The notes under the pieces: generated by a model
Told to the model about the DNA's origin: nothing
The model's database searches: none
What the model saw: the letters and a program-made list of their open reading frames with translations, nothing else
Position numbers and translations under genes: made by a program
Part shown: positions 27,120 through 36,323 of the stretch, in pieces
How positions within the stretch are numbered: the stretch's first letter is position 1
Layout of the letters: every line of letters begins with the position of its first letter
NCBI GenBank assembly: GCA_007134485.1
Contig: SLKT01000093.1
Coordinates: 1 to 58,928 of the forward strand
DNA length: 58,928 nucleotides
DNA from: Wenzhouxiangella sp.
Lineage (GTDB): Bacteria > Pseudomonadota > Gammaproteobacteria > Xanthomonadales > Wenzhouxiangellaceae
Direction of reading: 5' to 3'

Positions 27120-28096
27120 GAAACCTCCAGAACCTGTTGGGCTGCATCGACAATACGACGCACACTTGGCATGTATTTCAATTCGTTACGGTACAACGGC
27201 ATGACTGTATCGTAACCGCAGACCCGCTTGACCGGAGCATGCAGATTCCAGATTCCGGCATCAGCCAGCCCGGCAGCGATTTCGCTGGCCACGCCACAAT
27301 TACGCGGCGCTTCCTGAATGATCACGCAGCGACCGGTTCGTCCCACCGACTCGAGGATGGTATCCATGTCCAGTGGACTGATCGTGGCGACATCAATGAC
27401 TTCGACACTGACACCCTGCTTCTCGAGTTCATCAGCGGCCTGCATGGTTTCCTTGATCATGGCGCCCCAGGTCACCAGTGTCAGGTCATTGCCATCGCGC
27501 AGCGTATAGCAGACATCCAGCGGCAGCTCCTCGCCATCGTCGATGACTTCCTCGCGCTGCCAGCGGTAGATACGCTTGGGCTCCATGAAGATCACCGGAT
27601 CAGGGTCGCGGATGGCGGCCAGCAACAGTCCATAGGCACGCGACGGCGAAGACGGAATGACCACGCGGATGCCGGGCATGTGGGCGAACAGGGCTTCCGG
27701 GCTTTCCGAGTGATGTTCCGGGGCATGGATTCCACCACCGCTTGGAAAGCGCAAGACCATGGGGCAGCTCAATCGCCCCCGGGTACGGTTGCGCATGCGT
27801 CCGGCATGGCACATGAGGTGATCGATCATCGGCATGGTAAAGCCGCAGAATTGCGCCTCGGCCACCGGCTTGACACCCTGGGAGGACATGCCGACCGACA
27901 TGCCGGCGATCATGACTTCAGCCAGCGGTGTGTCGATGACCCGCTCGTCTCCGAAGCGCTCCTGAAGCCCGGCCGTGGCTCGGAACACACCACCGTTGAC
28001 ACCCACGTCCTCGCCCAGAATGACGACTCGGTCATCCTCCTCCATGGCGCGCGCCATGGCCAGGGTGATCCCTTCAATCAGCGTGATCTGGGCCAT
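27116..28096 (-). CDS. 2-oxoacid dehydrogenase E1 component, beta subunit
   Basis: 326 residues of the transketolase-like pyrimidine-binding family. ITLIEGITLAMARAMEEDDRV, VVILGEDVGVNGGVFRAT, the DTPLAE motif and the C-terminal half with VSVEVIDVATISPLD-type strands match PdhB/BkdB proteins. It forms the alpha2beta2 E1 with the upstream gene, sharing one base with its stop (TGATG). Whether pyruvate or branched-chain oxoacids are the substrate cannot be settled by eye. Confidence 0.92.
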   Translation of the reverse strand: MAQITLIEGITLAMARAMEEDDRVVILGEDVGVNGGVFRATAGLQERFGDERVIDTPLAEVMIAGMSVGMSSQGVKPVAEAQFCGFTMPMIDHLMCHAGRMRNRTRGRLSCPMVLRFPSGGGIHAPEHHSESPEALFAHMPGIRVVIPSSPSRAYGLLLAAIRDPDPVIFMEPKRIYRWQREEVIDDGEELPLDVCYTLRDGNDLTLVTWGAMIKETMQAADELEKQGVSVEVIDVATISPLDMDTILESVGRTGRCVIIQEAPRNCGVASEIAAGLADAGIWNLHAPVKRVCGYDTVMPLYRNELKYMPSVRRIVDAAQQVLEVS

Positions 28097-29196
28097 CAGT
28101 GGTGCCCTCCATCTTCCGGGTACTGCTCGGCATGGTCACGTTGCTCGGTCAGGTCATGCGGCAGTTCGGCGTACATGTAGTCGAACATTGCCGTGACCGG
28201 CTGCGGATCGTTCTCGACCATGTTCAGGTATTCATCGGCGGCATGCTGAACGAACTCGACGCATTCGTTGCTCAACTCCTCTTCCTGCGCGTCGTCCCAG
28301 GCGCCCTGGTTGGTCAGGTATTTGCGCAGTCGCGCGAGGGGTTCCTTGTCCCAGGCTTCCTCGACCTCCTCCTTCGGGCGATAACGTCGCGCATCGTCGG
28401 CCGTGGTGTGATCACTGAGTCGATAGGTCAGCATTTCGATCACGAACGCGCCCTTGCCCTGGCGCGCCGCCTTGACGGCCTTGTCCATGGCCCACAGACA
28501 GGCAATCAGATCGTTGCCATCGACCTGGATGCTTGGCAGTCCTCCGCCAATGCCTTTCTGGGCCAGGGTGGCGGCGGTGTTCTGCTTCGAGCGCGGCACT
28601 GATATGGCCCACTGGTTATTGACCACCACCAACACCAGCGGCAGTTTCCAGGCGCTGGCAGCGTTGATGGCCTCGAGAAAATCGCCTTTCGATGAACCAC
28701 CGTCCCCGACCACGGACACCGCGACACGCGGTTCCTTGCGAAGCTTGTAGGCCATGGCCGCGCCGGCCGCATGCAGGCACTGGGTGGCGATCGGCACGCA
28801 CCAGGCGAAATCATGTCTGGGCCCGGAAAAATTGTTGCCGCGCTCGTCGCCACCCCAGTACAGGAGGACTTCGGACATTTTCACGCCGCGGTAGAATTGG
28901 GCGCCGTATTCACGATACATGGGCGCAAAGCAATCCTCGTCCTGCATGGCCGCCCCGATCGATACGTGCGCGGCTTCGTGTCCCAGGCATGAGGCATAGG
29001 TGCCCAGCTTGCCTGTACGCTGAAGCGCGACCGCCTTCTTGTCGAAGGTCCGGGTCAGTACCATGAGCTTGTAGAGCTCACGCAGGCGTTCGAAGTCACG
29101 AGCCAGTGACGGGACGTGCTGGCTGTCCAGCAGGTTTCCATCCGGCCCCAGAAACTGAAAATGGTCCACCTTGAATGCGGCGACAGTCCGCGCCAT
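28096..29196 (-). CDS. 2-oxoacid dehydrogenase E1 component, alpha subunit
   Basis: Thiamine diphosphate-binding subunit of E1. 366 residues. The ThDP motif begins GDGGSSKGDFLEA at 164 and ends at VVNN (about 191-194). REYGAQFYRGV and the phosphorylation-loop equivalent YRLSDHTTADDARRYR are characteristic of E1-alpha, the latter more like branched-chain/acyl-type enzymes. First gene of the minus-strand run through E1-beta, E2, rimB, rimK and DUF4126. The ATG is preceded by GAGG about 10 nt upstream. Confidence 0.92.
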   Translation of the reverse strand: MARTVAAFKVDHFQFLGPDGNLLDSQHVPSLARDFERLRELYKLMVLTRTFDKKAVALQRTGKLGTYASCLGHEAAHVSIGAAMQDEDCFAPMYREYGAQFYRGVKMSEVLLYWGGDERGNNFSGPRHDFAWCVPIATQCLHAAGAAMAYKLRKEPRVAVSVVGDGGSSKGDFLEAINAASAWKLPLVLVVVNNQWAISVPRSKQNTAATLAQKGIGGGLPSIQVDGNDLIACLWAMDKAVKAARQGKGAFVIEMLTYRLSDHTTADDARRYRPKEEVEEAWDKEPLARLRKYLTNQGAWDDAQEEELSNECVEFVQHAADEYLNMVENDPQPVTAMFDYMYAELPHDLTEQRDHAEQYPEDGGHH

Positions 29197-29234
29197 GTTG
29201 GATACCTCGTCGATTCGATCCGGGATTTGTAAGG

Positions 29235-29264
29235 TGACCGGTCCGGTCGAGACGGGACCGGTCA
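29235..29264. promoter_or_regulatory. 10-nt inverted repeat in the E1 operon leader
   Basis: TGACCGGTCC at 29235-29244 is perfectly complementary to GGACCGGTCA at 29255-29264, spaced by 10 nt. It lies between the candidate minus-strand promoter and the E1-alpha start. It could be a repressor operator spanning two helical turns or a leader hairpin. The inner CGGACCGG-type words make the half-sites themselves palindromic (GACCGGTC). Confidence 0.6.
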
Positions 29265-29277
29265 GGAATGGGGCGAT

Positions 29278-29283
29278 ATTATA
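29278..29283 (-). promoter_or_regulatory. Candidate -10 box of the E1 operon
   Basis: Read on the minus strand this is TATAAT, an exact consensus, about 82 nt upstream of the E1-alpha start codon. A weak TTTAAC sits at 17-nt spacing as a possible -35. On the plus strand an overlapping TATTAT could serve the divergent tryptophan dioxygenase gene. Confidence 0.5.
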
Positions 29284-29335
29284 CGCTCAGCCGGGAGCGG
29301 GTTAAACTCGATTATTTTGGCACCAAGGATAGTTC

Positions 29336-30184
29336 ATGACCGATCATCGCAACCAGCGCGATCTTGAAGCAACCATTCAGACCGACCTGGCCGACAGGCT
29401 GGATTACTCCGGCTACCTGGACCTGGAAAGAATCCTGGGCGCTCAGCATCCGCTGTCCGATCCACCCCATCATGATGAGATGCTGTTCATCATTCAGCAT
29501 CAGACCTCGGAGCTGTGGTTCAAGCTGGTCATCCATGAATTGCAGGCGGCCATGCGACAGCTGGCAGCCGATGATCCGGACCCGTGCATGAAGATACTGG
29601 CCCGGGTCAAGCTGATTCAGCAACAGTTGTTCAACCAGTGGGCAGTGCTCGAGACCCTCACGCCGAGTGAATATATCGAATTTCGCCACATCTTCGGCGA
29701 TGCATCCGGGTTTCAATCGCACCAGTACCGGCTGGTCGAATTCATGCTCGGAAACAAGAATGCCCAGATGCTCGACCTGTTCCGGCATGACGAGGTGGCG
29801 CTGAAGCGCCTGGAAGGGGCCTTGCATCGTCCCAGTCTATATGATGAGTTTCTGTTGTTCCTGCATCGCAAGGGCCATGCGGTACCTACCGAGTGCGTGG
29901 AGCGTGACTGGTCGAAATCGCATCGACGCAATCCCGATCTGGTGCCGGTTTTCGTCGAGATCTATCGTAATACCGACGATTACTGGGCCGAGTACGCCTT
30001 GTGCGAGCGCCTGGTCGATGTTGAAGAGTCCTTCCAGCTATGGCGATTTCGTCATCTGAAGACCGTTGAGCGCATCATCGGTTTCAAGCGCGGCACGGGC
30101 GGCTCGAGTGGTGTCGATTTCCTCAAGCGGGCACTGGATCTGACCTTCTTCCCGGAACTTCTGGACGTTCGAACCGAGCTGTAG
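29336..30184 (+). CDS. kynA: Tryptophan 2,3-dioxygenase
   Basis: Heme enzyme opening the indole ring of L-tryptophan to N-formylkynurenine, the first step of the kynurenine pathway. 282 residues, close to the Xanthomonas enzyme. [37 protein letters not shown] and the C-terminal [19 protein letters not shown] are signatures; His240 falls where the axial heme ligand of the Xanthomonas enzyme sits. Other kynurenine genes are not in the window. It is divergent from the E1 operon. Confidence 0.96.
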   Translation: MTDHRNQRDLEATIQTDLADRLDYSGYLDLERILGAQHPLSDPPHHDEMLFIIQHQTSELWFKLVIHELQAAMRQLAADDPDPCMKILARVKLIQQQLFNQWAVLETLTPSEYIEFRHIFGDASGFQSHQYRLVEFMLGNKNAQMLDLFRHDEVALKRLEGALHRPSLYDEFLLFLHRKGHAVPTECVERDWSKSHRRNPDLVPVFVEIYRNTDDYWAEYALCERLVDVEESFQLWRFRHLKTVERIIGFKRGTGGSSGVDFLKRALDLTFFPELLDVRTEL

Positions 30185-30335
30185 AGTGCGGACCGATTGC
30201 CATCGAACCGGTTGCACGATCCGAACGCGACGCTGTGACGGAACATGACCGATCCGGCGGGTGCGTTTGGAATGGATGCCGAAAGTTGTGCCATAATCGA
30301 CGATTCCGAAAACTACAACGATGGGGATTCCAACC

Positions 30336-33206
30336 ATGAGGCGATTGATGATTCTGACCGTGGCCGCGCTGGCTTCGACGGTCGTATTTGCACAGCAGAT
30401 CGAGGTGCCGCGCATCGGTGACAACGTGACCGTGTTGACCGACGCCAACGGCATTCCGACGATCATTGGTGAAAACGAAGCGGATGTCACGTTTGTTCAG
30501 GGCTACTTGCATGCCCGTGATCGGTTCTTTCAGATGGACTATCTGCGCCGCGTTGCCAGCGGCACGGTAGCCGAGATGGTCGGTCAGCCGGGACTCGCCA
30601 GCGACATCCAGTTGCGTACCCTGGGGCTGCGCCGGGCCGCATGGGCGAGCTTCGTGCGCCTCGACGCTGCCGAGAAAGCCTGGTTGAAGTCGTACGCCGA
30701 TGGCGTCAATCACTACCTGGCCACCAATCCGCTGCCTCCGGAATACGAGGTTCTGAATTTGAGCGTGGCCGAACCCTGGTCACAGGTGGATTCGCTGGTC
30801 ATCGGCAAATTGCTGGCGTTCCAGCTTTCCTTCGACCAGAGTCTGTCGGCGATTAACAACACCATTCGAATCGGCACCTACCAGGCGGTTGGTGACGCGG
30901 TGGGTTTTGACGGCACCGCCCTGTTCCTGCAGGACCTCAATCCAAGCATTCCCGTTGACGGTCGATTGACGGCGCCGGATTTCTTCGAGCGTATCGGCAT
31001 CATCCTTCCCGAACCCGAAGACAGTGGAGTGGGCATGGAGGACGCGGTCGCCGGCCAGCCTCAACCCAAGGCGCTGGATGCCAATCGATCGCTGGTCGAA
31101 TCGATGCCGACCTTCGATCAGCATACGGTCGAGATGGCCAGAAACTTTCGTGATGCGGTGCAAGGACTGCCGTTTATCGGTGAGAACCTGGATCTGGGCA
31201 GCAACTGGTGGGCGGTCGCGGCCGAGCACACCGAGTCCGGTTACCCGCTGTTTGCCAACGATCCCCACCTGAGCCTGAGCATGCCCCCGGTATTCATGAA
31301 TGAAAACCTGGTCGTGCGTGACGAGGAACTGGTGGTCAGCGGCGTGGTATTTCCAGGCGCGCCAGTCAATGCCCAGGCTTGCACCGACTTCCTGTGCTGG
31401 GGATCGACGGTCAATCGTCTCGATGTGACCGATGTCTTCCAGGACCAGATTCGGGTCAACAATTTCGGTCTGCCCTCCCACACCGTTCACGACGGTCAGC
31501 CCGAGCCCATCCTGTATGCATTCCAGACCTTTTTCGTCAACGATCCCATGAGCGATGAAATGGATGATGTGAATCGTGCCAGCGTTGGCTACGACGCTGG
31601 TGGCATCACCTTCATCGTGCCGCGTCGCAATCACGGTCCCATTCTGGAGTTGATGGGCGATACCGCTCTGACCGTCCAATACACCGGCTGGGGCCCAACC
31701 TTCGAACTGTCGGCCTTCAGAGCCTGGACCCGGGCGCGCAGCATGGAAGAGTTCGAGGAGGGTCTGAAGCGATTCTCGTTCGGCTCCCAGAATTTTCTGT
31801 ACGCGGACATCGAGGGCAATATTGCCTACTGGGTCGGGGGAGAAATGCCGCTGCGGGCCGATCTGCAGAACGATATGGAGCCGGATGGCGGCATTCCGCC
31901 CTGGTTCATTCGTGACGGCAGTGGTGAGCTCAATCACGAATGGTTGATCGCCGATGAGCGCCAGCCCGGTCAGGCCACGCCATACGCATTGATTCCGCGT
32001 GAGGAGATGCCATACGCCATCAACCCGCCCTGGGGCTACATCGCCAATGCCAACAATGACCCGGTGGGAACGACCCTGGACGGGAATCCGCTGAGCCAGC
32101 TGCGCCCCGGCGCGAACGGCATCTACTATCTCAATACCAACTATGCCGACCTCAGAATGGGTCGGGTCGATCGCGTGCTTCAGGATCTGGTGGATGCCGG
32201 CAATGTGACCATCGATGACATGAAGGCTTTGCAGGCCAACAACCAGTTGCTTGATGCCGAATTGCTGCTGCCGTTCCTGTTGCTGGCCTTCGAGAATGCC
32301 ATGGACGAGGAAGCCTGGCCGGGGCTGGCCGCGCTGGCATCCGATCCGCGTATCCAGGAGGCCATCGGGCGTCTGGCTGCATGGGATTTCTCCACCCCGA
32401 CCGGGATCGAGGGTGGCTTTGATCCGGGCGGTGATCCGACCGGCGCCGGCCAGCCCACGCCTGAGCAGGTGGCCAGCAGTGTGGCGGCCACCATCTACAG
32501 TGTCTGGAGAGGCGAGGTCATCGCCAACACCATCGACGCCACATTGAGCGCGGTGGGACTGGAAGATGAACTGCCCGGGCAGAAAGTGGCCTGGCGGGCG
32601 CTGGTCAACCAGTTGCGCCTGTTCCCCCTGACCCAGGGCCAGGCGGCTTCCGGCCTGACTTACTTCAACGTTCCTGATGCACCCGACCCGGCTTCGGCCC
32701 GGGATGCCGTGTTGCTGGCATCCTTGCAGGGGGCGCTGGATCGGCTGGCCTCGGAAGATTTTGCCGCAGCATTCGGTGAGTCCGAGAATCAGGATGACTA
32801 TCGCTGGGGCAAACTGCACCGGGTGGTGCTTGCCCATCCGCTCAACAATCCGATGCTGAACGTCCCCGCGGCCGGTGGTTTTTCCGATGTTGGCGAAGGT
32901 TTGACGGGTATTGCCCGCGCCGGTGGCTTCGAGGCCGTGGATGCCTCCAGTCACAGCGCAAGGGCGCGTGGTGTCAACAGTTTCATGTTCAGCAGTGGCG
33001 CGGCGCGGCGCGGTGTGGCCACGCTGACACCGGAAGGCCCCCAGGCCGAAGAGATTGTCCCGGGCGGCCGTAGTGGCATCTTCCTGAGTCCCTTCTATAC
33101 CAACCAGCTTCGCTTGTGGCTGGTCAATGACTATCTGCCGCTTGCTATCGGCGAGGATGACGCCGAGGACAGTTCCGCCATCGCCGAGACCTTTTCTCCA
33201 CAGTAA
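30336..33206 (+). CDS. Secreted penicillin acylase family (Ntn-hydrolase) protein
   Basis: 956 residues from ATG 30336, chosen because GGGGA lies 8 nt upstream and a signal peptide (RRLMILTVAALASTVVFA) starts there; an ATG 15 nt earlier lacks a ribosome site. Members self-process into alpha and beta chains and hydrolyse amides such as penicillins, acyl-homoserine lactones or cyclic lipopeptides. The expected N-terminal nucleophile of the beta chain is Ser289 in DLGSNWWAVAAEHTESG, followed by the typical PLFANDPHLSLSMP. The usual AWGxTN region is replaced by CTDFLCWGSTVNR, with two cysteines that could form a disulfide. Substrate unknown; periplasmic or secreted. Confidence 0.9.
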   Translation: MRRLMILTVAALASTVVFAQQIEVPRIGDNVTVLTDANGIPTIIGENEADVTFVQGYLHARDRFFQMDYLRRVASGTVAEMVGQPGLASDIQLRTLGLRRAAWASFVRLDAAEKAWLKSYADGVNHYLATNPLPPEYEVLNLSVAEPWSQVDSLVIGKLLAFQLSFDQSLSAINNTIRIGTYQAVGDAVGFDGTALFLQDLNPSIPVDGRLTAPDFFERIGIILPEPEDSGVGMEDAVAGQPQPKALDANRSLVESMPTFDQHTVEMARNFRDAVQGLPFIGENLDLGSNWWAVAAEHTESGYPLFANDPHLSLSMPPVFMNENLVVRDEELVVSGVVFPGAPVNAQACTDFLCWGSTVNRLDVTDVFQDQIRVNNFGLPSHTVHDGQPEPILYAFQTFFVNDPMSDEMDDVNRASVGYDAGGITFIVPRRNHGPILELMGDTALTVQYTGWGPTFELSAFRAWTRARSMEEFEEGLKRFSFGSQNFLYADIEGNIAYWVGGEMPLRADLQNDMEPDGGIPPWFIRDGSGELNHEWLIADERQPGQATPYALIPREEMPYAINPPWGYIANANNDPVGTTLDGNPLSQLRPGANGIYYLNTNYADLRMGRVDRVLQDLVDAGNVTIDDMKALQANNQLLDAELLLPFLLLAFENAMDEEAWPGLAALASDPRIQEAIGRLAAWDFSTPTGIEGGFDPGGDPTGAGQPTPEQVASSVAATIYSVWRGEVIANTIDATLSAVGLEDELPGQKVAWRALVNQLRLFPLTQGQAASGLTYFNVPDAPDPASARDAVLLASLQGALDRLASEDFAAAFGESENQDDYRWGKLHRVVLAHPLNNPMLNVPAAGGFSDVGEGLTGIARAGGFEAVDASSHSARARGVNSFMFSSGAARRGVATLTPEGPQAEEIVPGGRSGIFLSPFYTNQLRLWLVNDYLPLAIGEDDAEDSSAIAETFSPQ

Positions 33207-33234
33207 TCCAAGGCTTCAGCATGGCTGCTTGAAC

Positions 33235-33266
33235 GGAAGCGCCCGCGAGATTTCGCGGGCGCTTCC
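33235..33266. terminator. Strong hairpin after the penicillin acylase gene
   Basis: A perfect 13-bp stem (GGAAGCGCCCGCG at 33235-33247 with 33254-33266) and a 6-nt loop, 28 nt after the stop codon. No T-run follows, so intrinsic termination is uncertain; an RNA-stabilising hairpin is possible. A competing pairing of TGAACGGA (33230-33237) with 33285-33292 overlaps it. Confidence 0.55.
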
Positions 33267-33333
33267 AGATGCGGCTTGAAAGCGTCCGTTCAGGCGTCCA
33301 TAACTGAAGAAATCTGGACCTTTCCCTGGAGGC

Positions 33334-33795
33334 ATGATGCTCAACCTGCTCGATCAATTCGCATTGGCTCACACGCAGGTCACTCGCTTGAACGCCGATT
33401 TGTCGGAAGTGGTTTCTCCCGATCAGAAGTTCAGCGCCAAGGTGGAGTTGAAACTGACGCCGCGCGAAATGCCGGCCGAGCAGGAGGTCACCCAGTACCA
33501 GGTGACCGCCCGCATGCTGTGCCGAGGTCACCGTGAGCAGGACGATGCGGAAAAGCCCTTGTTCACCATCGAATTTGTCCTGCAGGCGGTCTATCGACAA
33601 TTTCAGGGCGACCCGGTCAGTTTCGAGGCATTCACCCGCAATCATGGCTCGCTGACCCGTCAGCTGTATCCGCTGATCCACCATCAGCTCAAGCCGATTT
33701 TCAAGCAGTTCGGTCTCGATCAGGTACACTTGCCCTACGATCTGGCCAGTCAGGCAGCAGAGAAGCGGCCACCGGCGAATCGCCAGGTGCATTGA
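33334..33795 (+). CDS. Hypothetical protein, possible SecB-like fold
   Basis: 153 residues, no signal peptide, no membrane helix. I do not recognise a definite family. The pattern of an N-terminal beta-rich part (KFSAKVELKLTP, YQVTARMLCRG, LFTIEFVLQAVYRQF) followed by a segment like LYPLIHHQLKPIFKQFGL recalls SecB-type chaperone proteins, where beta strands precede a helix containing LYPY. This is a resemblance only. It starts after GGAGGC and lies 43 nt before the WS/DGAT gene on the same strand. Confidence 0.6.
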   Translation: MMLNLLDQFALAHTQVTRLNADLSEVVSPDQKFSAKVELKLTPREMPAEQEVTQYQVTARMLCRGHREQDDAEKPLFTIEFVLQAVYRQFQGDPVSFEAFTRNHGSLTRQLYPLIHHQLKPIFKQFGLDQVHLPYDLASQAAEKRPPANRQVH

Positions 33796-33838
33796 TTGTT
33801 CAGGCCGACAACCATCCCACTGTTGAGGGAACAGATAC

Positions 33839-35326
33839 GTGTCCAGTGATCGCCGCGAACCGATCGCCAAGGTCGATACGGCCTGGCTGCGCATGGAGCA
33901 GCCCACCAACCTGATGATGATCACCGGGGTCATCGTGCTGGCCGAGCCGGTGGACTTCGAGACCTACAAACAGATCATCGCCAACCGGTTCCTTGCATTT
34001 CGGCGCTTTCGGCAGAAGGCGGTGGACAACGTACGCGGCTGCTGGTGGGAAAAGGATGAGTATTTCGATATCAACAGCCATGTTCGTCGAGCGGCCCTGC
34101 CTGGCAAGGCCGACAAGGCCGAACTCGAGCAGTTCGTCTCCGACCTGGCCTCCACACCCCTGGACAAGACCAAGCCACTGTGGCAGTTCCACCTGGTCGA
34201 GAACTATGTGGAAGGGCCGGCAGTGGTCAGCCGAATTCATCACTGTTACGCAGATGGGATCGCGCTGGTCCAGGTCTTGCTCTCGCTGACCGATTCAAGC
34301 GCCCAGGCTTCTCTCGAGCTGGTTCACCCCGATCAGTGGAAGAAGCAGCGGGTCGCCGAGTCCAATATCTTCAAGCGCCTGATGGCTCCGGCCAGGGAGG
34401 GCGTGGATGCGGTCCAGCATATCAGCCAGAAGGTGGTCGAAGAGGCCCTTCACCTGGTGCGCGAGCCGCACGTGGCCGCTGACTATGCCTATGGGGCCGG
34501 CGAGGTGATGTCCGAGTTCGCCACCGCCTTGCTGCTGCATGATGATCCTCCGTCACGGTTCAAGGGGGCGCTGGGTGTGCGCAAGCAGGTGGCCTGGGCG
34601 GAGCCGATCGATCTTGAAGAGGTCAAGGCGGTAGGCAAGGCACTTGGCTGCACTGTCAATGACGTATTGATCGCCGTCATGACCGGCGCCTTGCATCGCT
34701 ATCTGGTCGAATGTGGCGATGATCCTTCCGAGTTGACCATGCGAGCCACGGTGCCGGTCAATCTGCGACCACTCGAGCACGCCCGAGAGCTGGGCAATCA
34801 CTTCGGGCTGGTGTTTCTGGACTTGCCGATCAGCGAGCCCAACCCGCTGGCGCGCTTGTACCAGGTCGCCGAATTCATGCATGAACTCAAGCACTCCAAG
34901 CAGGCCATCATGTCGATGGGCTTGCTGGCGGTGCTTGGCATGGGGCCCACGGCGCTGCAGAAGCCGGCCCTGGAATTGTTCAGCCGCAAGGCTTCAACGG
35001 TTCTGACCAACGTGCCGGGTCCTCAGGACACGCTGTACATGGCCGGTTCGCCACTCAAGGAAATGATGTTCTGGGTCCCACAGACCGGCTCGGTCGGCAT
35101 GGGAATCAGCATCATCAGCTACCAGGGCAAGGTCTTTTGCGGGTTGATCACTGACCACAAGCTGGTCCCGGACCCCGACGAGGTGATGCGAGATTTCCAG
35201 GTCGAGTTCGACAATCTTTTGCACCTGACCATGCTGCTCGGTCCACAAGAGGGCTGGGTCAGCCCAGATGTCGTCGATTCCATCCACGAGTGGATTGATG
35301 GAGACCAGTCTCTGATCGGCGACTGA
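33839..35326 (+). CDS. Wax ester synthase/diacylglycerol acyltransferase (WS/DGAT family)
   Basis: Bifunctional acyltransferase that esterifies fatty alcohols or diacylglycerol with acyl-CoA to make wax esters or triacylglycerol. 495 residues. The catalytic HHxxxDG motif is HHCYADG at 134-140. LDKTKPLWQFHLVE ahead of it, the later GCTVNDVLIAVMTGALHRYL, and NVPGP near 390 are family landmarks. It starts at GTG 33839 after GAGGGA. A phasin-family gene lies about 1 kb downstream, suggesting intracellular lipid inclusions. Confidence 0.93.
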   Translation: MSSDRREPIAKVDTAWLRMEQPTNLMMITGVIVLAEPVDFETYKQIIANRFLAFRRFRQKAVDNVRGCWWEKDEYFDINSHVRRAALPGKADKAELEQFVSDLASTPLDKTKPLWQFHLVENYVEGPAVVSRIHHCYADGIALVQVLLSLTDSSAQASLELVHPDQWKKQRVAESNIFKRLMAPAREGVDAVQHISQKVVEEALHLVREPHVAADYAYGAGEVMSEFATALLLHDDPPSRFKGALGVRKQVAWAEPIDLEEVKAVGKALGCTVNDVLIAVMTGALHRYLVECGDDPSELTMRATVPVNLRPLEHARELGNHFGLVFLDLPISEPNPLARLYQVAEFMHELKHSKQAIMSMGLLAVLGMGPTALQKPALELFSRKASTVLTNVPGPQDTLYMAGSPLKEMMFWVPQTGSVGMGISIISYQGKVFCGLITDHKLVPDPDEVMRDFQVEFDNLLHLTMLLGPQEGWVSPDVVDSIHEWIDGDQSLIGD

Positions 35327-35401
35327 CTATAGAGCCTATCCGAAACCTTTTGTAAGAAATCCTATCAAGCAACTCTCGCCCCGCCACCACAATCCGCAAA
35401 A

Positions 35402-36232
35402 TCACTCCATTGATTCGCGCGCATACTCGCGATCGAGCAATTGCATGGCGTCGATGGGCTCGATGCCGGCGGCTGCGTGGTAGGCGGCGTTGGATTCCTC
35501 GATGCGTTTGTCGCCGTACAGGAGATACAGGGCGTTGCCGTATTCAAGCTGTGCGATCGGGGCGTTCGGGGTCAGCTCCAGGGCGCGTTGGCAATGCTGC
35601 ATCGATTGATCGGCGCTGGCGCCGTAGGTCATGGAGCCGACCAGCTTGCCGACCTTGTCGATGATCTCGGCATGATACAGGCCAAGCGCGGTGTGCGCCT
35701 CGGCATGATCGGGCGCCAGCTCAAGCGCCTTTTCCAGCGAGACCTTGATCTTTCCGCCCACGCCCTGGGCGAGCGCCTTGGTGATCGATATGCACTGGCT
35801 GTAGCGACCCAGTAGAAATGCGTGGAAGTAATGGGCATTGGCATCATCGGGATAGGCTTTGATGGCCTTTTCGGCGCGCTTGATTCCCGTTTGATAGATC
35901 TCGATCTTGGCTTCTTCATCTTCCTCGAGATAGTCGGCGTAAATGCCGCTGGCCTTGTTGGCCACGGCGTGAGCGATCAGGCCGGTTGACTCGGCCAGAT
36001 CAACGGCTTGAGCGAAGTCTCCGCGATGAAAGGCTCGCCAGGCATCGGCAAGTGTCCCGGCCGCGCCCTCGGGGTCGTCATGATCCGGCTCGAGTGCCCG
36101 GATGCGCTCGGCGTCGGGATACGGTTCGCAATCTCCGTTGTGGAGCTTGTCCCAGGCCGAGCGCAAGTCATTGCCGCGGAAATCAAAGGAGGATTGGTCG
36201 TGTGGAAATTCTGTCCAGTTCTTGGTGTTCAT
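35402..36232 (-). CDS. TPR-repeat protein of unknown function
   Basis: 276 residues, no signal peptide. Helical repeats of TPR character are visible from about residue 60 onward, for example AEKAIKAYPDDANAHYFHAFLLG, LEKALELAPDHAEAHTALGLYHAEI and CQRALELTPNAPIAQLEYGNALYLL spread over the chain (each given here only in part). No enzymatic motif is present. It is divergent from the phasin gene and convergent with WS/DGAT. It may be a scaffold, but that is guesswork. Confidence 0.75.
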   Translation of the reverse strand: MNTKNWTEFPHDQSSFDFRGNDLRSAWDKLHNGDCEPYPDAERIRALEPDHDDPEGAAGTLADAWRAFHRGDFAQAVDLAESTGLIAHAVANKASGIYADYLEEDEEAKIEIYQTGIKRAEKAIKAYPDDANAHYFHAFLLGRYSQCISITKALAQGVGGKIKVSLEKALELAPDHAEAHTALGLYHAEIIDKVGKLVGSMTYGASADQSMQHCQRALELTPNAPIAQLEYGNALYLLYGDKRIEESNAAYHAAAGIEPIDAMQLLDREYARESME

Positions 36233-36278
36233 TTTTAGTGTGACCGCTCTAGGAACTCGCTCTATCTTAAACCTCGAA

Positions 36279-36293
36279 GCTGTGATTCACAGC
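36279..36293. promoter_or_regulatory. 15-nt perfect palindrome upstream of the phasin gene
   Basis: GCTGTGATTCACAGC has 7-nt arms around one central base. It lies 30 nt before the phasin ATG in the 91-nt divergent region. The half-sites recall CRP words, but the 1-nt spacer is wrong for CRP (normally 6 nt), so a different regulator or a leader hairpin is more likely. Confidence 0.5.
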
Positions 36294-36323
36294 CCCACTG
36301 ACACAAATTCGAGGAGATTCATC

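Noticed and set aside
30780-32954. Long open minus-strand frame (724 codons) antisense to the penicillin acylase gene
   Set aside because: It mirrors the codon pattern of the strongly supported plus-strand gene, its protein is of low similarity to anything known and rich in His/Gln/Arg, typical of an antisense shadow in GC-rich DNA.
36279-36293. CRP-binding site
   Set aside because: TGTGA and TCACA are separated by 1 nt instead of 6, so CRP geometry is not met.
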